The position numbers and the translations under genes are program-made. The notes beneath the pieces were generated by a model. The model made no database searches. It was not told where the DNA came from and worked only from the letters and a program-made list of their open reading frames with translations. Shown in pieces: positions 52,484 to 60,767 of a DNA stretch of 64,000 nucleotides; position 1 is the first letter of the stretch, and every line of letters begins with the position of its first letter. The DNA comes from Streptomyces sp. LHD-70 (GTDB lineage Bacteria > Actinomycetota > Actinomycetes > Streptomycetales > Streptomycetaceae): positions 62,001-126,000 of the forward strand of contig NZ_JAVIFW010000012.1 in NCBI RefSeq assembly GCF_031157275.1, given 5' to 3'.

Positions 52484-53427
52484 GACTTCCCGTCCGAGGT
52501 GAGAGTGGCGGAGGACCGCAGGGAGGCGAGGCGGTGCGCGGCGCGTGCGGTCCAGGGCTGCTGCCGGACGCGGAGCACGACTTGCAGCCGGCGTTCCAGG
52601 AGGCTCTGTGCCAGCGAGGCCACGGTCGACAGGGCCAGGTACCAGATACTGGCGACGATCAGCAGCTCGATGACGAGGTAGTTGACCCCGTAGATCTGCT
52701 GAGTCGCGGTCAGTAGTTCGCGGGCGGCGATGACACTGACGAGCGAGGTGTTCTTGAGCATGTTGATCAGCTCGTTGCCGGTCGGCGGAACGATCGTGCG
52801 CAGCGCCTGCGGGAGGATCACGTGCCGCATCGCCTGGCCGCGGGTCATGCCGAGGGTGGCCGCCGCCTCGCTCTGCCCCTGCTCGACGGAGATGAGGCCG
52901 CCGCGCACGATCTCCGCCATGTACGCGGCCTCGTTGAGGCCGAGCGCGATGACGGCCGCGGCGACCGGCGTGATGAGGGAGTTGGTGGCGACGCTGAAGC
53001 CGATCGAGGTGAACGGGATGTGCAGCGCGACGGCCGGAAAGATCAGGGCGAGGTTGTACCAGAAGATGATCTGGATGAGCACCGGTGTACCGCGGAAGAT
53101 CCACAGGTAGAGCCCGCTGATGGCCTTGAGTACCGGGTTGCTCGAGCGGCGCATGACGGCGAGGACAATGCCGCCGACGATGCCGACGCCCTGGGCCACC
53201 ACGGTGAGCAGGACGGTGAGGCCTATGCCGTCGATGACGGAACCGGCTGTCAGACAGGAACCGACCTCGCCCCACTGGAGGTTGGGGGATCCGGCGAAGG
53301 ACCACACGACCGCGGTTCCGACCGCCAGGGCGAGGAGTGCCGAGACCCAGCGCCAGGGATGACGGCGTGCGACGGTGCGCAACTCGTCCGGGTGGGTGTG
53401 CGGTTCCGTGAGGGTGGAGTTGATCAC
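52480..53427 (-). CDS. Polar amino-acid ABC transporter permease (HisM/GlnP type)
   Basis: This 315-residue protein has a cytoplasmic N-terminus and about five membrane helices. The family-typical WIFRGTPVLIQIIFWYNLAL (~114) and the EAA loop AAATLGMTRGQAMRHVILPQ (~210) are clear. ATG 53427 overlaps the binding-protein stop. The single permease gene suggests a homodimer. Confidence 0.95.
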
Positions 53428-54311
53428 TGCTTGCCTCCGTTGATGGTGGCTCTGGTGACCAGGGCGCTGCCGGTGATCCCGTACTTCGCGCAGATCCGGG
53501 CGTAAGTGCCGTCGGCGATGAGGGAGTCGAGTGCCTCGGCGATCGCCTGAGCCAGTGCCGGGTTGTTCCTGTCGACCGCGAATCCGTAGAGGAAGTCCGG
53601 CGCGACGTCGTCGAAGACTTCGGCGTAGTGCCGGGGTTGGCTGCCCGCCAGGTGCTGGGCCACCACGCTGTCGACCAGGGCCACGTCCACGCGTCCGCTG
53701 CGGATCGCCACGGTGGCTTCGCGGTCAGTGGGGAAGATCTGCGTGGAGACTGCCTGGCCGCCGTCCTTCACGCAGCGCTTCGAGACGGTCTTCGCCACGG
53801 CGACGGTCGCCGAGCCGTTCGCGACGCCGACCCTCTTGCCGCACAGCGCGGAGGGTTTCGGAAAGTGGGCCTTGTCCGCGGCCCGCACGATGCCTGCGAT
53901 GCCGCCCTTGAGCATGTCGACGAAGATGACCTGCTTCCGGCGCTCGGGGAAGTCGCCGAACGACGACGCCAGCATGTCGTGGCGGCCAGCGTTCAGCGCG
54001 GGGATCAGGCCGTCCCAGGAAGAGTTGGAGAAGCTCGCCCTGAGCCCGAGGCGGCGTGCCACCGCCCTGGCCAGGTCGATGTCGATGCCCGAGAGGGTCG
54101 ACCCGTCGGGTGCGTAGAACTCCATCGGCACGAACGGCACGTTGGTACCGACGCGCAGCACTCCGGCCTCCTCGACCAGGCGCGACGCGGCGCCACTCTC
54201 CGGTGTCGGCGGCGTGCCCGCGCCGGCCGGCTGGTAACCGCACGCCGTGAGGACGGTGACTGACGTCGCGACGAGGACGGCGGCGACGTACCGCAAGGAG
54301 ACAGGCGTCAT
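53424..54311 (-). CDS. Polar amino-acid ABC substrate-binding lipoprotein
   Basis: This 295-residue protein has lipobox VLTACGYQ (Cys ~24) and the SBP_bac_3 motifs LRVGTNVPFVPMEFYAPDGS (~53) and GIDIDLARAVARRLGL (~75), then AVGVANG-like KRVGVANGSATVAVAKTV (~159). It binds an amino acid or a related carboxylate. It opens a four-gene operon, all overlapping by 4 bp, and is divergent from a PucR regulator. Confidence 0.93.
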   Translation of the reverse strand: MTPVSLRYVAAVLVATSVTVLTACGYQPAGAGTPPTPESGAASRLVEEAGVLRVGTNVPFVPMEFYAPDGSTLSGIDIDLARAVARRLGLRASFSNSSWDGLIPALNAGRHDMLASSFGDFPERRKQVIFVDMLKGGIAGIVRAADKAHFPKPSALCGKRVGVANGSATVAVAKTVSKRCVKDGGQAVSTQIFPTDREATVAIRSGRVDVALVDSVVAQHLAGSQPRHYAEVFDDVAPDFLYGFAVDRNNPALAQAIAEALDSLIADGTYARICAKYGITGSALVTRATINGGKQ

Positions 54312-54463
54312 CGTGGGCTCCTACGCCAGGGGGGATGGTGGTCGCCAGGCCCCGGTCGACGGGGCGACGGGGCGGCGGTGGGACCAGCGTAGGAGGGCGG
54401 ATCACCCACCGGTACGGAGCGATCTACAAAGGATTCAGCGTTCTGCTGCTAAATTCTCCAAAC

Positions 54464-56116
54464 ATGGCGAGCGGAACCCCGGACCCGACCGCGCGGGCCG
54501 CCGACGGCCCGCAGACATCGACCCTGTCGGACGTGTTGGTGAACGTCGGAGCGGACCTGTGGGTGGTCCACCAGCAGGACGACCCGGTCGTGCAGTCGAT
54601 CGCGCTGCGCGAACCGTCCGACGACGACACGCACATCCCTCGGCGTGCGGTGCTCCTCGCGGTCGGCTTCCCCGCGCAGGGTCCCGCCTTCACCGATCTG
54701 CTGGTCCGGGCGGGCGAGGCCGGAGTCTCGGCGGTGATCGCCAAACCCGCCACGGCCGACCCCGAGTCCCTGCGCGCGCTCGGTGAACTGCACGGCGTCA
54801 ACACGGTGTTGGCCCGCCAGTCCGTGGACTGGCTGCAGCTGGCGGCGCTCCTCAAGGCGAGTGTGTCCGTCTCGGAAGCCGACGCTGTGGCGGGCGCACG
54901 GCTCGGCGACCTGTTCGCCTTCGCCAACGCGGTGGCCACCATGGCGGGCGGCGCCACCAGCATCGTCGACCCCGCGGGCCGGGTGCTCGGCTTCTCCAAC
55001 CTCGCCGACCAGCCCGTCGACGAACACCGCCGCAAGGTCACCCTCCTGATGAGCGAGGTCGACTCACCCGCGACCGACCCCGACTACCGCCTCACCTACG
55101 CCGCCACCGGATGCGTCTTCGTCCCCGGCGACGCGGAGACCTACGGACGGGTCGCCGCCGCCGTCCGCAGCGACGGCGAAGTGCTCGGCACCATCTGGGT
55201 CATCGTGACCGATCCGGATCAACGCCACCACGTCGTACGGGCCTTGGAGGAGCTGCTGGACGCAGCCTCCCTCCACCTGCACCACGCCCGCTCCTACGTC
55301 GACGTCGAACGACGGCGAGAAGCCGACCTCCTGTCCCACCTCCTGCGCGACCCGCAGCAGGCATCCGCGTGCGCGTTCGCGTTGGAGATCGCCGACAAGC
55401 AGTGGTACCGCCTCGCCACCCTCACCTCGACGGACCCGCCCACCCGCACCACCGAAGTGGCCCCGCACCGGCTCGTCCAGCGCGTCTCGACATGGCTGCA
55501 CCTCATCCAGCCGAACGCGATCGTGGCGGAGGTCGACTCTCATCTCGCCATGCTGTTCAGCGGCCAGAACCGTCAGGAGTGGACGAACCTCCAGCACAAC
55601 CTCGACGACTTCCTCCGCCGCGTCGAACCCACCGCACCGTCACTGGCGGTCGTGGTGGGCCGCGAACTCCACGAAGTCCACGAGCTCGGCGACGACTTCA
55701 CGCACCTGCGCACCCTGGTCCGGCTGACCGCGCTCGGACTCGTGAGCCCGCGCCCCGGCGGCGCCGTCGTACTCATGGACGAGCACCTACCGCAGCTCGA
55801 CCTGGCCCTGCTCGCCGACTGGCACCGCTCGACGAACCATCTCCGCCTCCGGGTCCCGACCCTGGAACGGATACGGGAGTACGACCGTGAACGCGGCTCC
55901 GCGTATCTGGAAACCCTCAAGACCTACATCGAGAGCAACAAGAGCATTCCCGCTACGGCAGCCGGCCTCAACGTCCATGTGAACTCGGTCCGTTACCGCA
56001 TCGAAAAGCTGCAGTCGCTCTTCGAACTCGACCTCAACGACATCGATGTGTTCGCCTGGCTGCTCCTGCAGTTCCGCTTCGCGGAGTTCACGACCAGTGT
56101 GGCGCCTCGTGAATGA
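54464..56116 (+). CDS. PucR-family transcriptional activator
   Basis: ATG 54464 gives 550 residues. TAAATT lies about 8 bp before the ATG, so the mRNA may be leaderless. The N-terminal PucR ligand domain (LSDVLVNVGADLWVVHQQDD...), a middle GGDEF-like/GAF-like region and the terminal HTH_30 (YLETLKTYIESNKSIPATAA ... NVHVNSVRYRIEKLQSLFEL) define the PucR/CdaR family, which senses purine breakdown products, glycerate/hydroxy acids and similar ligands. It is divergent from the ABC/FMN-oxidase operon and is the likely activator. Confidence 0.9.
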   Translation: MASGTPDPTARAADGPQTSTLSDVLVNVGADLWVVHQQDDPVVQSIALREPSDDDTHIPRRAVLLAVGFPAQGPAFTDLLVRAGEAGVSAVIAKPATADPESLRALGELHGVNTVLARQSVDWLQLAALLKASVSVSEADAVAGARLGDLFAFANAVATMAGGATSIVDPAGRVLGFSNLADQPVDEHRRKVTLLMSEVDSPATDPDYRLTYAATGCVFVPGDAETYGRVAAAVRSDGEVLGTIWVIVTDPDQRHHVVRALEELLDAASLHLHHARSYVDVERRREADLLSHLLRDPQQASACAFALEIADKQWYRLATLTSTDPPTRTTEVAPHRLVQRVSTWLHLIQPNAIVAEVDSHLAMLFSGQNRQEWTNLQHNLDDFLRRVEPTAPSLAVVVGRELHEVHELGDDFTHLRTLVRLTALGLVSPRPGGAVVLMDEHLPQLDLALLADWHRSTNHLRLRVPTLERIREYDRERGSAYLETLKTYIESNKSIPATAAGLNVHVNSVRYRIEKLQSLFELDLNDIDVFAWLLLQFRFAEFTTSVAPRE

Positions 56117-56185
56117 ACTACGGCATGACGGTTGACCAGTGCGGTGCTCTGTCGCCTGGTGAGGCCCTGGCCCCGGGTCCGGCGG

Positions 56186-57049
56186 CTACGGCTCGTACGG
56201 GTGGAAGCCCCGTCCCGTCTTGCGGCCGAGCAGGCCCGCCTCCGTCATGCGCAGGAGCAGTGGCGGCGGGGCGTACAGCGGCTCCTTGTGCTCCGCGTAG
56301 AGGGACTCGGCGATCGCCGTGACCGTGTCGAGGCCGATCAGGTCCGCGAGGGCGAGCGGTCCGAGCGGGTGGGAACAGCCCTGCACCATGCCGTCGTCGA
56401 TGTCCGCGGCGGACGCGGTGCCGCTCTCCAGCATCCGTACGGCGGCGAGGAGATACGGCACGAGCAGCGCGTTGACCACGAAGCCCGCACGGTCCGCGGC
56501 GAGGACCACGCGCTTGCCGAGGCGGTCCTCGGCGAAGGCGCGGGCGCGTCGCAGGGTGGCCGGGCCGGTCAGGAGCGACGGGACCAGCTCGACCAGCGGG
56601 AGCACCGGGACGGGGTTGAAGAAGTGGATGCCGATGACCCGGTCGGCGCGGGTGGTGGCCGTGCCGAGCCGCATGACGGGGATGGAGGAGGTGTTGGAGG
56701 CGAGCACGGCGTCCTCGCGCTCCACCACCTTGTCGAGCGTCGCGAACACCGAGGTCTTCACGTCCTCCCGCTCGGCCACCGCCTCGATGACCAGGTCGCG
56801 GTCGCCGAAGTCGCCCAGGTCGGTGGTGAGCCGGAGGCGGGAGAGGGCGGCGTCGGCCTCGTCGGCGGTGAGCTTGCCGCGTCCGGCGGCGTGGCGCAGG
56901 GACGTCTCGATGCGGGTGCGGGCGGCGCGGGCCGCGTCCCGGTCGGTCTCCGCGACCAGGAGGTCCAGGCCCGCCCGGGCACACACCTCCGCGATGCCGG
57001 ATCCCATCAGTCCCGCTCCTACGACGCCGACGCGTTCGATGTCCGCCAC
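56186..57049 (-). CDS. 3-hydroxybutyryl-CoA dehydrogenase (3-hydroxyacyl-CoA dehydrogenase family)
   Basis: GTG 57049 behind GAGGAG gives 287 residues. The NAD motif is VGVVGAGLMGSGIAEVCARA, with the catalytic SNTSSIPV and HFFNPVPVLPLVELVPSLLT (His/Glu pair) and a C-terminal LGPLALADLIGLDTVTAIAE. It oxidises (S)-3-hydroxyacyl-CoA to 3-oxoacyl-CoA. It is the last gene of the minus-strand operon that begins at 63963. Confidence 0.94.
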   Translation of the reverse strand: MADIERVGVVGAGLMGSGIAEVCARAGLDLLVAETDRDAARAARTRIETSLRHAAGRGKLTADEADAALSRLRLTTDLGDFGDRDLVIEAVAEREDVKTSVFATLDKVVEREDAVLASNTSSIPVMRLGTATTRADRVIGIHFFNPVPVLPLVELVPSLLTGPATLRRARAFAEDRLGKRVVLAADRAGFVVNALLVPYLLAAVRMLESGTASAADIDDGMVQGCSHPLGPLALADLIGLDTVTAIAESLYAEHKEPLYAPPPLLLRMTEAGLLGRKTGRGFHPYEP

Positions 57050-57059
57050 GGTGCTGCTC

Positions 57060-57140
57060 CTCGGGTGTTCGGGTACGCAGGTTGTTCGGGTACGCAGGGT
57101 TACGGGTACGCAGGGTGTTCGGGTACGCAGGGTTACGGGT
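57060..57140. repeat. 16-17 bp tandem repeats GGGTACGCAGGGTGTTC over the NCS1 stop codon
   Basis: About five GGGTACGCAGG-containing units alternate with TTCGG or TTACGG. The transporter stop TAA (57133-57135 on the minus strand) is inside one unit, and the same TAACCC recurs at 57117-57112. Confidence 0.8.
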
Positions 57141-58608
57141 GCAGGGACGAGTCCAGGTCCGCGTCGGCAGCCTCGACGACCGCGCGTTCGGCGTCGAGAT
57201 CGAGGGAGCGGCACAGGACGAGATACAGGACGGCCGATACGGCGAGGCCGACGAGCATCGTGACGTCCGCGCCGCGTACCCAGTGGGCCAGCGGACCGTG
57301 CAGGTCGCCGATGACGGCGAACGGCAGCATGGCGACGAAGCCGACGCCGTACGCGGTGAGCCCGCGCCAGTTCCAACGGCCGTAAATTCCTTCGGGGTTG
57401 AAGATCTCGCGGATCGAGTAGTGGCCGCGGCGCACCACGTAGAAGTCGATCAGGTTCACCGCGGTCCACGGGGTGAACAGCATGCCGAGCACGATCAGGA
57501 AGTGCCCGAACGTGGTGAGGAAGTCGTCGCTGGAGCTGAACGCCAGGGCGGTGGAGGCCACGCCGAGGACGAGCAGCGTCACGATCCTCGACGTCAGGGT
57601 CAGCGGGATGCGCTTCACCGAGTCGACGGAGGACAGCAGGGTCAGGCTGCCGCCGTAGAAGTTCAGGGTGCCGATGGTGATGAGCGGGGCGACGGACATC
57701 AGGAGCAGCGTTACGCCCAGGCCGGGGAACACGGTGTCACCGGCGTGGATGATCTGCTCCACCAGGCCCAGCTTCGGGAAGAGGCCCGCCGCGACCGCGC
57801 CGACCAGCATCATCCACGTACCGCCGAAGCCCGCGCCGAGATACGTCCACCAGAACGAGGAGCGCACGCCCACGGTCGGCGGGAGGTAGCGGGAGTAGTC
57901 GGAGACGTAGATCGACCAGGACAGCTGGTACACCGCCGCGTGGAACAGCTGGATCAGGAACGGGGCGAGGGAGAAGGCGCCGAGGTCCAACTGGTCGGCG
58001 GAGAACGGCGCCGCGACGAGGACGCCGACGGAGAAGACGATGAGACCCGCCGTCATCAGATAGGTCAGCCAGCGCGAGGCCCGGTGGATGAAGTCGTAGC
58101 CGACGATCGCCAGGACGATGGCGATCGCGGCGTACGCGATGTAGCTGACGCCCACTGGCGTGCCGGCCAGGTGCTCCATGGTGGAGCCGACGAGGACCTG
58201 GTTGAACGCGGTGTAGCCGATGTACGTGACCAGCGCGACGATCCAGACGAGCAGCGCCCCTACGAACCCGAACTGCGGCCGGGACTGCACCATTTGGGGC
58301 AGTCCGAGCTGCGGTCCCTGCGTGGAGTGGAACGCCATGAAGAACGTGCCGAGCGCGTTGCCGAGGACGATGGCGATCGCCGTCCAGATCAGGTTGCCGC
58401 CGAGGGCGACGCCGATCGCGCCGGTGGCGACCGTGGCCAGATGGGCGTCGCCCGCGAACCACACGGGGAAGAGGTGCCAGACCTTCCCATGGCGCTCGGC
58501 GAGCGGCACGTAGTCGATGGACCGGGTCTCCACGACGGGGCGTTTGCCGGTGTGGGCGGGCTCAGGTTGCTGCGGGGACTGCCCCGTGCTCGACGTGGCG
58601 ACTGTCAT
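57133..58608 (-). CDS. NCS1-family nucleobase:cation symporter
   Basis: This 491-residue protein has twelve membrane helices. The N-terminal VETRSIDYVPLAERHGKVWH and VWFAGDAHLATVATGAIGVA are typical of the NCS1 (cytosine/uracil/allantoin/hydantoin) family, as are YLPPTVGVRSSFWWTYLGAG and IDFYVVRRGHYSIREIF near the end. It imports a small cyclic nitrogen compound with H+ or Na+. It sits between the enoyl-CoA hydratase and hydroxyacyl-CoA dehydrogenase genes, so its substrate may be what the operon degrades. Confidence 0.93.
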   Translation of the reverse strand: MTVATSSTGQSPQQPEPAHTGKRPVVETRSIDYVPLAERHGKVWHLFPVWFAGDAHLATVATGAIGVALGGNLIWTAIAIVLGNALGTFFMAFHSTQGPQLGLPQMVQSRPQFGFVGALLVWIVALVTYIGYTAFNQVLVGSTMEHLAGTPVGVSYIAYAAIAIVLAIVGYDFIHRASRWLTYLMTAGLIVFSVGVLVAAPFSADQLDLGAFSLAPFLIQLFHAAVYQLSWSIYVSDYSRYLPPTVGVRSSFWWTYLGAGFGGTWMMLVGAVAAGLFPKLGLVEQIIHAGDTVFPGLGVTLLLMSVAPLITIGTLNFYGGSLTLLSSVDSVKRIPLTLTSRIVTLLVLGVASTALAFSSSDDFLTTFGHFLIVLGMLFTPWTAVNLIDFYVVRRGHYSIREIFNPEGIYGRWNWRGLTAYGVGFVAMLPFAVIGDLHGPLAHWVRGADVTMLVGLAVSAVLYLVLCRSLDLDAERAVVEAADADLDSSLHP

Positions 58609-58714
58609 GGGGTGGACCTCCTGGAGCGGACGGGCGACGGGCGACGGGCGGTGCGGGTGGTCGTGGTCGCGTTCGGTGGTTGGGCTCCCCCTGTCGTGCG
58701 GTGCGGTGCGCGGT

Positions 58715-59470
58715 TCAGCCGGTCCGGTTGAGGGCCGCGTACGCGAGGTGTTCGAGGAGCAGCGCCGTCTCCTTGGGGGCGTCGGCCGCCGCGTCCACGA
58801 CCTGCTTGGCGAGGGCCAGGGTGAGCGGCGCGTGCTCCGTGAGCTCGGCGGCGAGGGCCAGGGCGCGGTCGGTCACGGCCCCGGGGTCTTCGGTGATCTC
58901 CGTCAACAGGCCCCAGGCGTACGCCTCTTGGGCATCGAAGCGGCGGCCGCGCAGCACCAGGTCGCGGGTGCGGGCCGGACCGACCTCGCGCACCAGGCGG
59001 GCGATGCCGCCGGAGCCGGGCAGGATGCCGAGGCCGACCTCGGGCAGCGCGAACACGGCGCCCGGAGCGGCGATACGGAAGTCGGCGGCGAGGGCGAGTT
59101 CCAGGCCGCCACCCATGCAGTAGCCGCTGATCGCGGCGACCGTGGGCTGGGGGAGCGCCGCGAACGCCTCGTACACGGCGCCCGATCCGCGGTAGTACGC
59201 GGCGATCGCCTGCGGGGTCATGTCGCGCAGCTCGCCCGTGTCGGCGCCGGCCGAGAAGGCGCGCTCGGTGCCGGTGACGACGACGGCACGACACTCTGTG
59301 ACATCACTGCTGCGCAGGGCGTCGAGGAGCGTGGCCTCCATGTGGGTGGAGAGGGCGTTGAGTTTGCGCGGGCGGTCGAGGGTGAGCAGCGCGATGTCCT
59401 GCCGCTCGCCGCGGAGTTGGACGGTGACCTCGCCGTCGGTCACGGCAGGTGCGGTGGTGGTGGAAGCCAT
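58715..59470 (-). CDS. Enoyl-CoA hydratase/isomerase
   Basis: This 251-residue crotonase-fold protein has the CoA motif AFSAGADTGELRDM (~68), the first catalytic Glu in YCMGGGLELALAADFRIAAP (~118) and the second in FALPEVGLGILPGSGGIARL (~142-161). Both glutamates of true hydratases are kept. It hydrates 2-enoyl-CoA to 3-hydroxyacyl-CoA, feeding the dehydrogenase two genes downstream. Confidence 0.93.
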   Translation of the reverse strand: MASTTTAPAVTDGEVTVQLRGERQDIALLTLDRPRKLNALSTHMEATLLDALRSSDVTECRAVVVTGTERAFSAGADTGELRDMTPQAIAAYYRGSGAVYEAFAALPQPTVAAISGYCMGGGLELALAADFRIAAPGAVFALPEVGLGILPGSGGIARLVREVGPARTRDLVLRGRRFDAQEAYAWGLLTEITEDPGAVTDRALALAAELTEHAPLTLALAKQVVDAAADAPKETALLLEHLAYAALNRTG

Positions 59471-59549
59471 GGCGGGGCGTCTCCGGTCGTGGGACGGGGA
59501 CCGCCGCCGTACGAGAAGGGCGGCGGCCCCGAGGTCGGACGGGGGCGGG

Positions 59550-60719
59550 TCAGCTGGTCGTGAAGGACAGCAGGTCGTCCAGGCCGCGCTTGGCGGCCTC
59601 GTTCGCGATGACCAGGCGCTGGACCTCGGACGTGCCCTCCCAGATGCGGTCGACGCGCAGCTCGCGCCACAGCCGCTCGACCGCGTTCTCCCGCATGTAG
59701 CCGCGGCCGCCGAAGATCTGCAGGCAGCGGTCCACGATCCGGTTGGACGCCTCGGACGCGGCGAGCTTCGCGGTGGCCGCCTTGGCGTGCAGCGTCTTGC
59801 GGTCGCCGCCCTGGTCGAACTCCCAGGCCACCTGGTGCGTGAAGGCCCGGTTGGTGGCGATCTCGGTGACCGAGTCGGCGATGTACGCCTGGATCATCTG
59901 GCGGTTGATCAGCAGATCGCCGCCCTGCTCGCGCTCCTTGGCCCAGTCGACGGCGAGGCGCAGCGCGCGCTCCGCGGCGCCGATCGTGCGGGCCGCGATC
60001 ATCAGGCGCTCCTCGGTGAACCAGTCGCGCGTCAGGTCGTAGCCCTCGCCGATCCGCCCGAGCACGGCCTCCGGTCCGACGCGGACGTTCTCGAAGAGGA
60101 ACTCCGGGTGCTCGTACACGAAGGTGTGGGTGTAGCGCGGGGTGCGCTTCACGGAGATGCCGGGGGTGTCCTTGTCGACGAGGAACATCGTCGGCTCGTC
60201 GTCCGGCCGCACGTAGGCGAGGACGATCAGGAAGTCCGCGACGTCGCCGACGGTGACGAACCACTTCTCGCCGTTGATGAGGTACCCGTCGCCGTCCCGG
60301 GTGGCGGTCGTGGTGATCCGGGACGGGTCCGATCCCGCGTGCTCCTCGGTGATGGCGACGGCGTCGCGGCGGTTGCCGAGGATGTCCGGGGCCAGGTAGC
60401 GCTCCCGCTGCTCCGGGGTGCAGGCGCGCAGGCAGTTGGCGGGCCGCCAGACCGCGTCCCACAGTGCGTTGGTGAGCTTGCCGAGCTCGTCCTGGACGAC
60501 GACCTGCTCCAGGACGGACAGCCCGGCGCCGCCCCACTCGACGGGCATGTTGACGGCCTGCAGACCGTGCGCGAGTACCTCCTCGCGGATCGCGGCGTGC
60601 GCTTCCGGCGAGAGGCCGTTGTCGTTCTCGCACGCGTCCTCGTACGGCATGATCTTGCCGGTGAGCGAGGCGGCGCGCTCCTTGAGCTCGGCGAGCCGGG
60701 GGGTGAGGGTGAACTCCAC
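59550..60719 (-). CDS. Acyl-CoA dehydrogenase
   Basis: This 389-residue FAD enzyme has the FAD-contact VAITEEHAGSDPSRITTTAT (~118-137) and WFVTVGDVADFL segments. The C-terminal CLQIFGGRGYMRENAVERLW ends with RIWEGTSEVQRLVIANEAAK, whose Glu is the expected catalytic base. It makes the first oxidation of an acyl-CoA, passing electrons to ETF. It lies between the acyl-CoA synthetase and the enoyl-CoA hydratase, matching pathway order. Confidence 0.94.
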   Translation of the reverse strand: MEFTLTPRLAELKERAASLTGKIMPYEDACENDNGLSPEAHAAIREEVLAHGLQAVNMPVEWGGAGLSVLEQVVVQDELGKLTNALWDAVWRPANCLRACTPEQRERYLAPDILGNRRDAVAITEEHAGSDPSRITTTATRDGDGYLINGEKWFVTVGDVADFLIVLAYVRPDDEPTMFLVDKDTPGISVKRTPRYTHTFVYEHPEFLFENVRVGPEAVLGRIGEGYDLTRDWFTEERLMIAARTIGAAERALRLAVDWAKEREQGGDLLINRQMIQAYIADSVTEIATNRAFTHQVAWEFDQGGDRKTLHAKAATAKLAASEASNRIVDRCLQIFGGRGYMRENAVERLWRELRVDRIWEGTSEVQRLVIANEAAKRGLDDLLSFTTS

Positions 60720-60767
60720 GGTGTTTCCTTCTGAGTTGAGGGTTCGGATACGGGTGAGGGGAAGTCG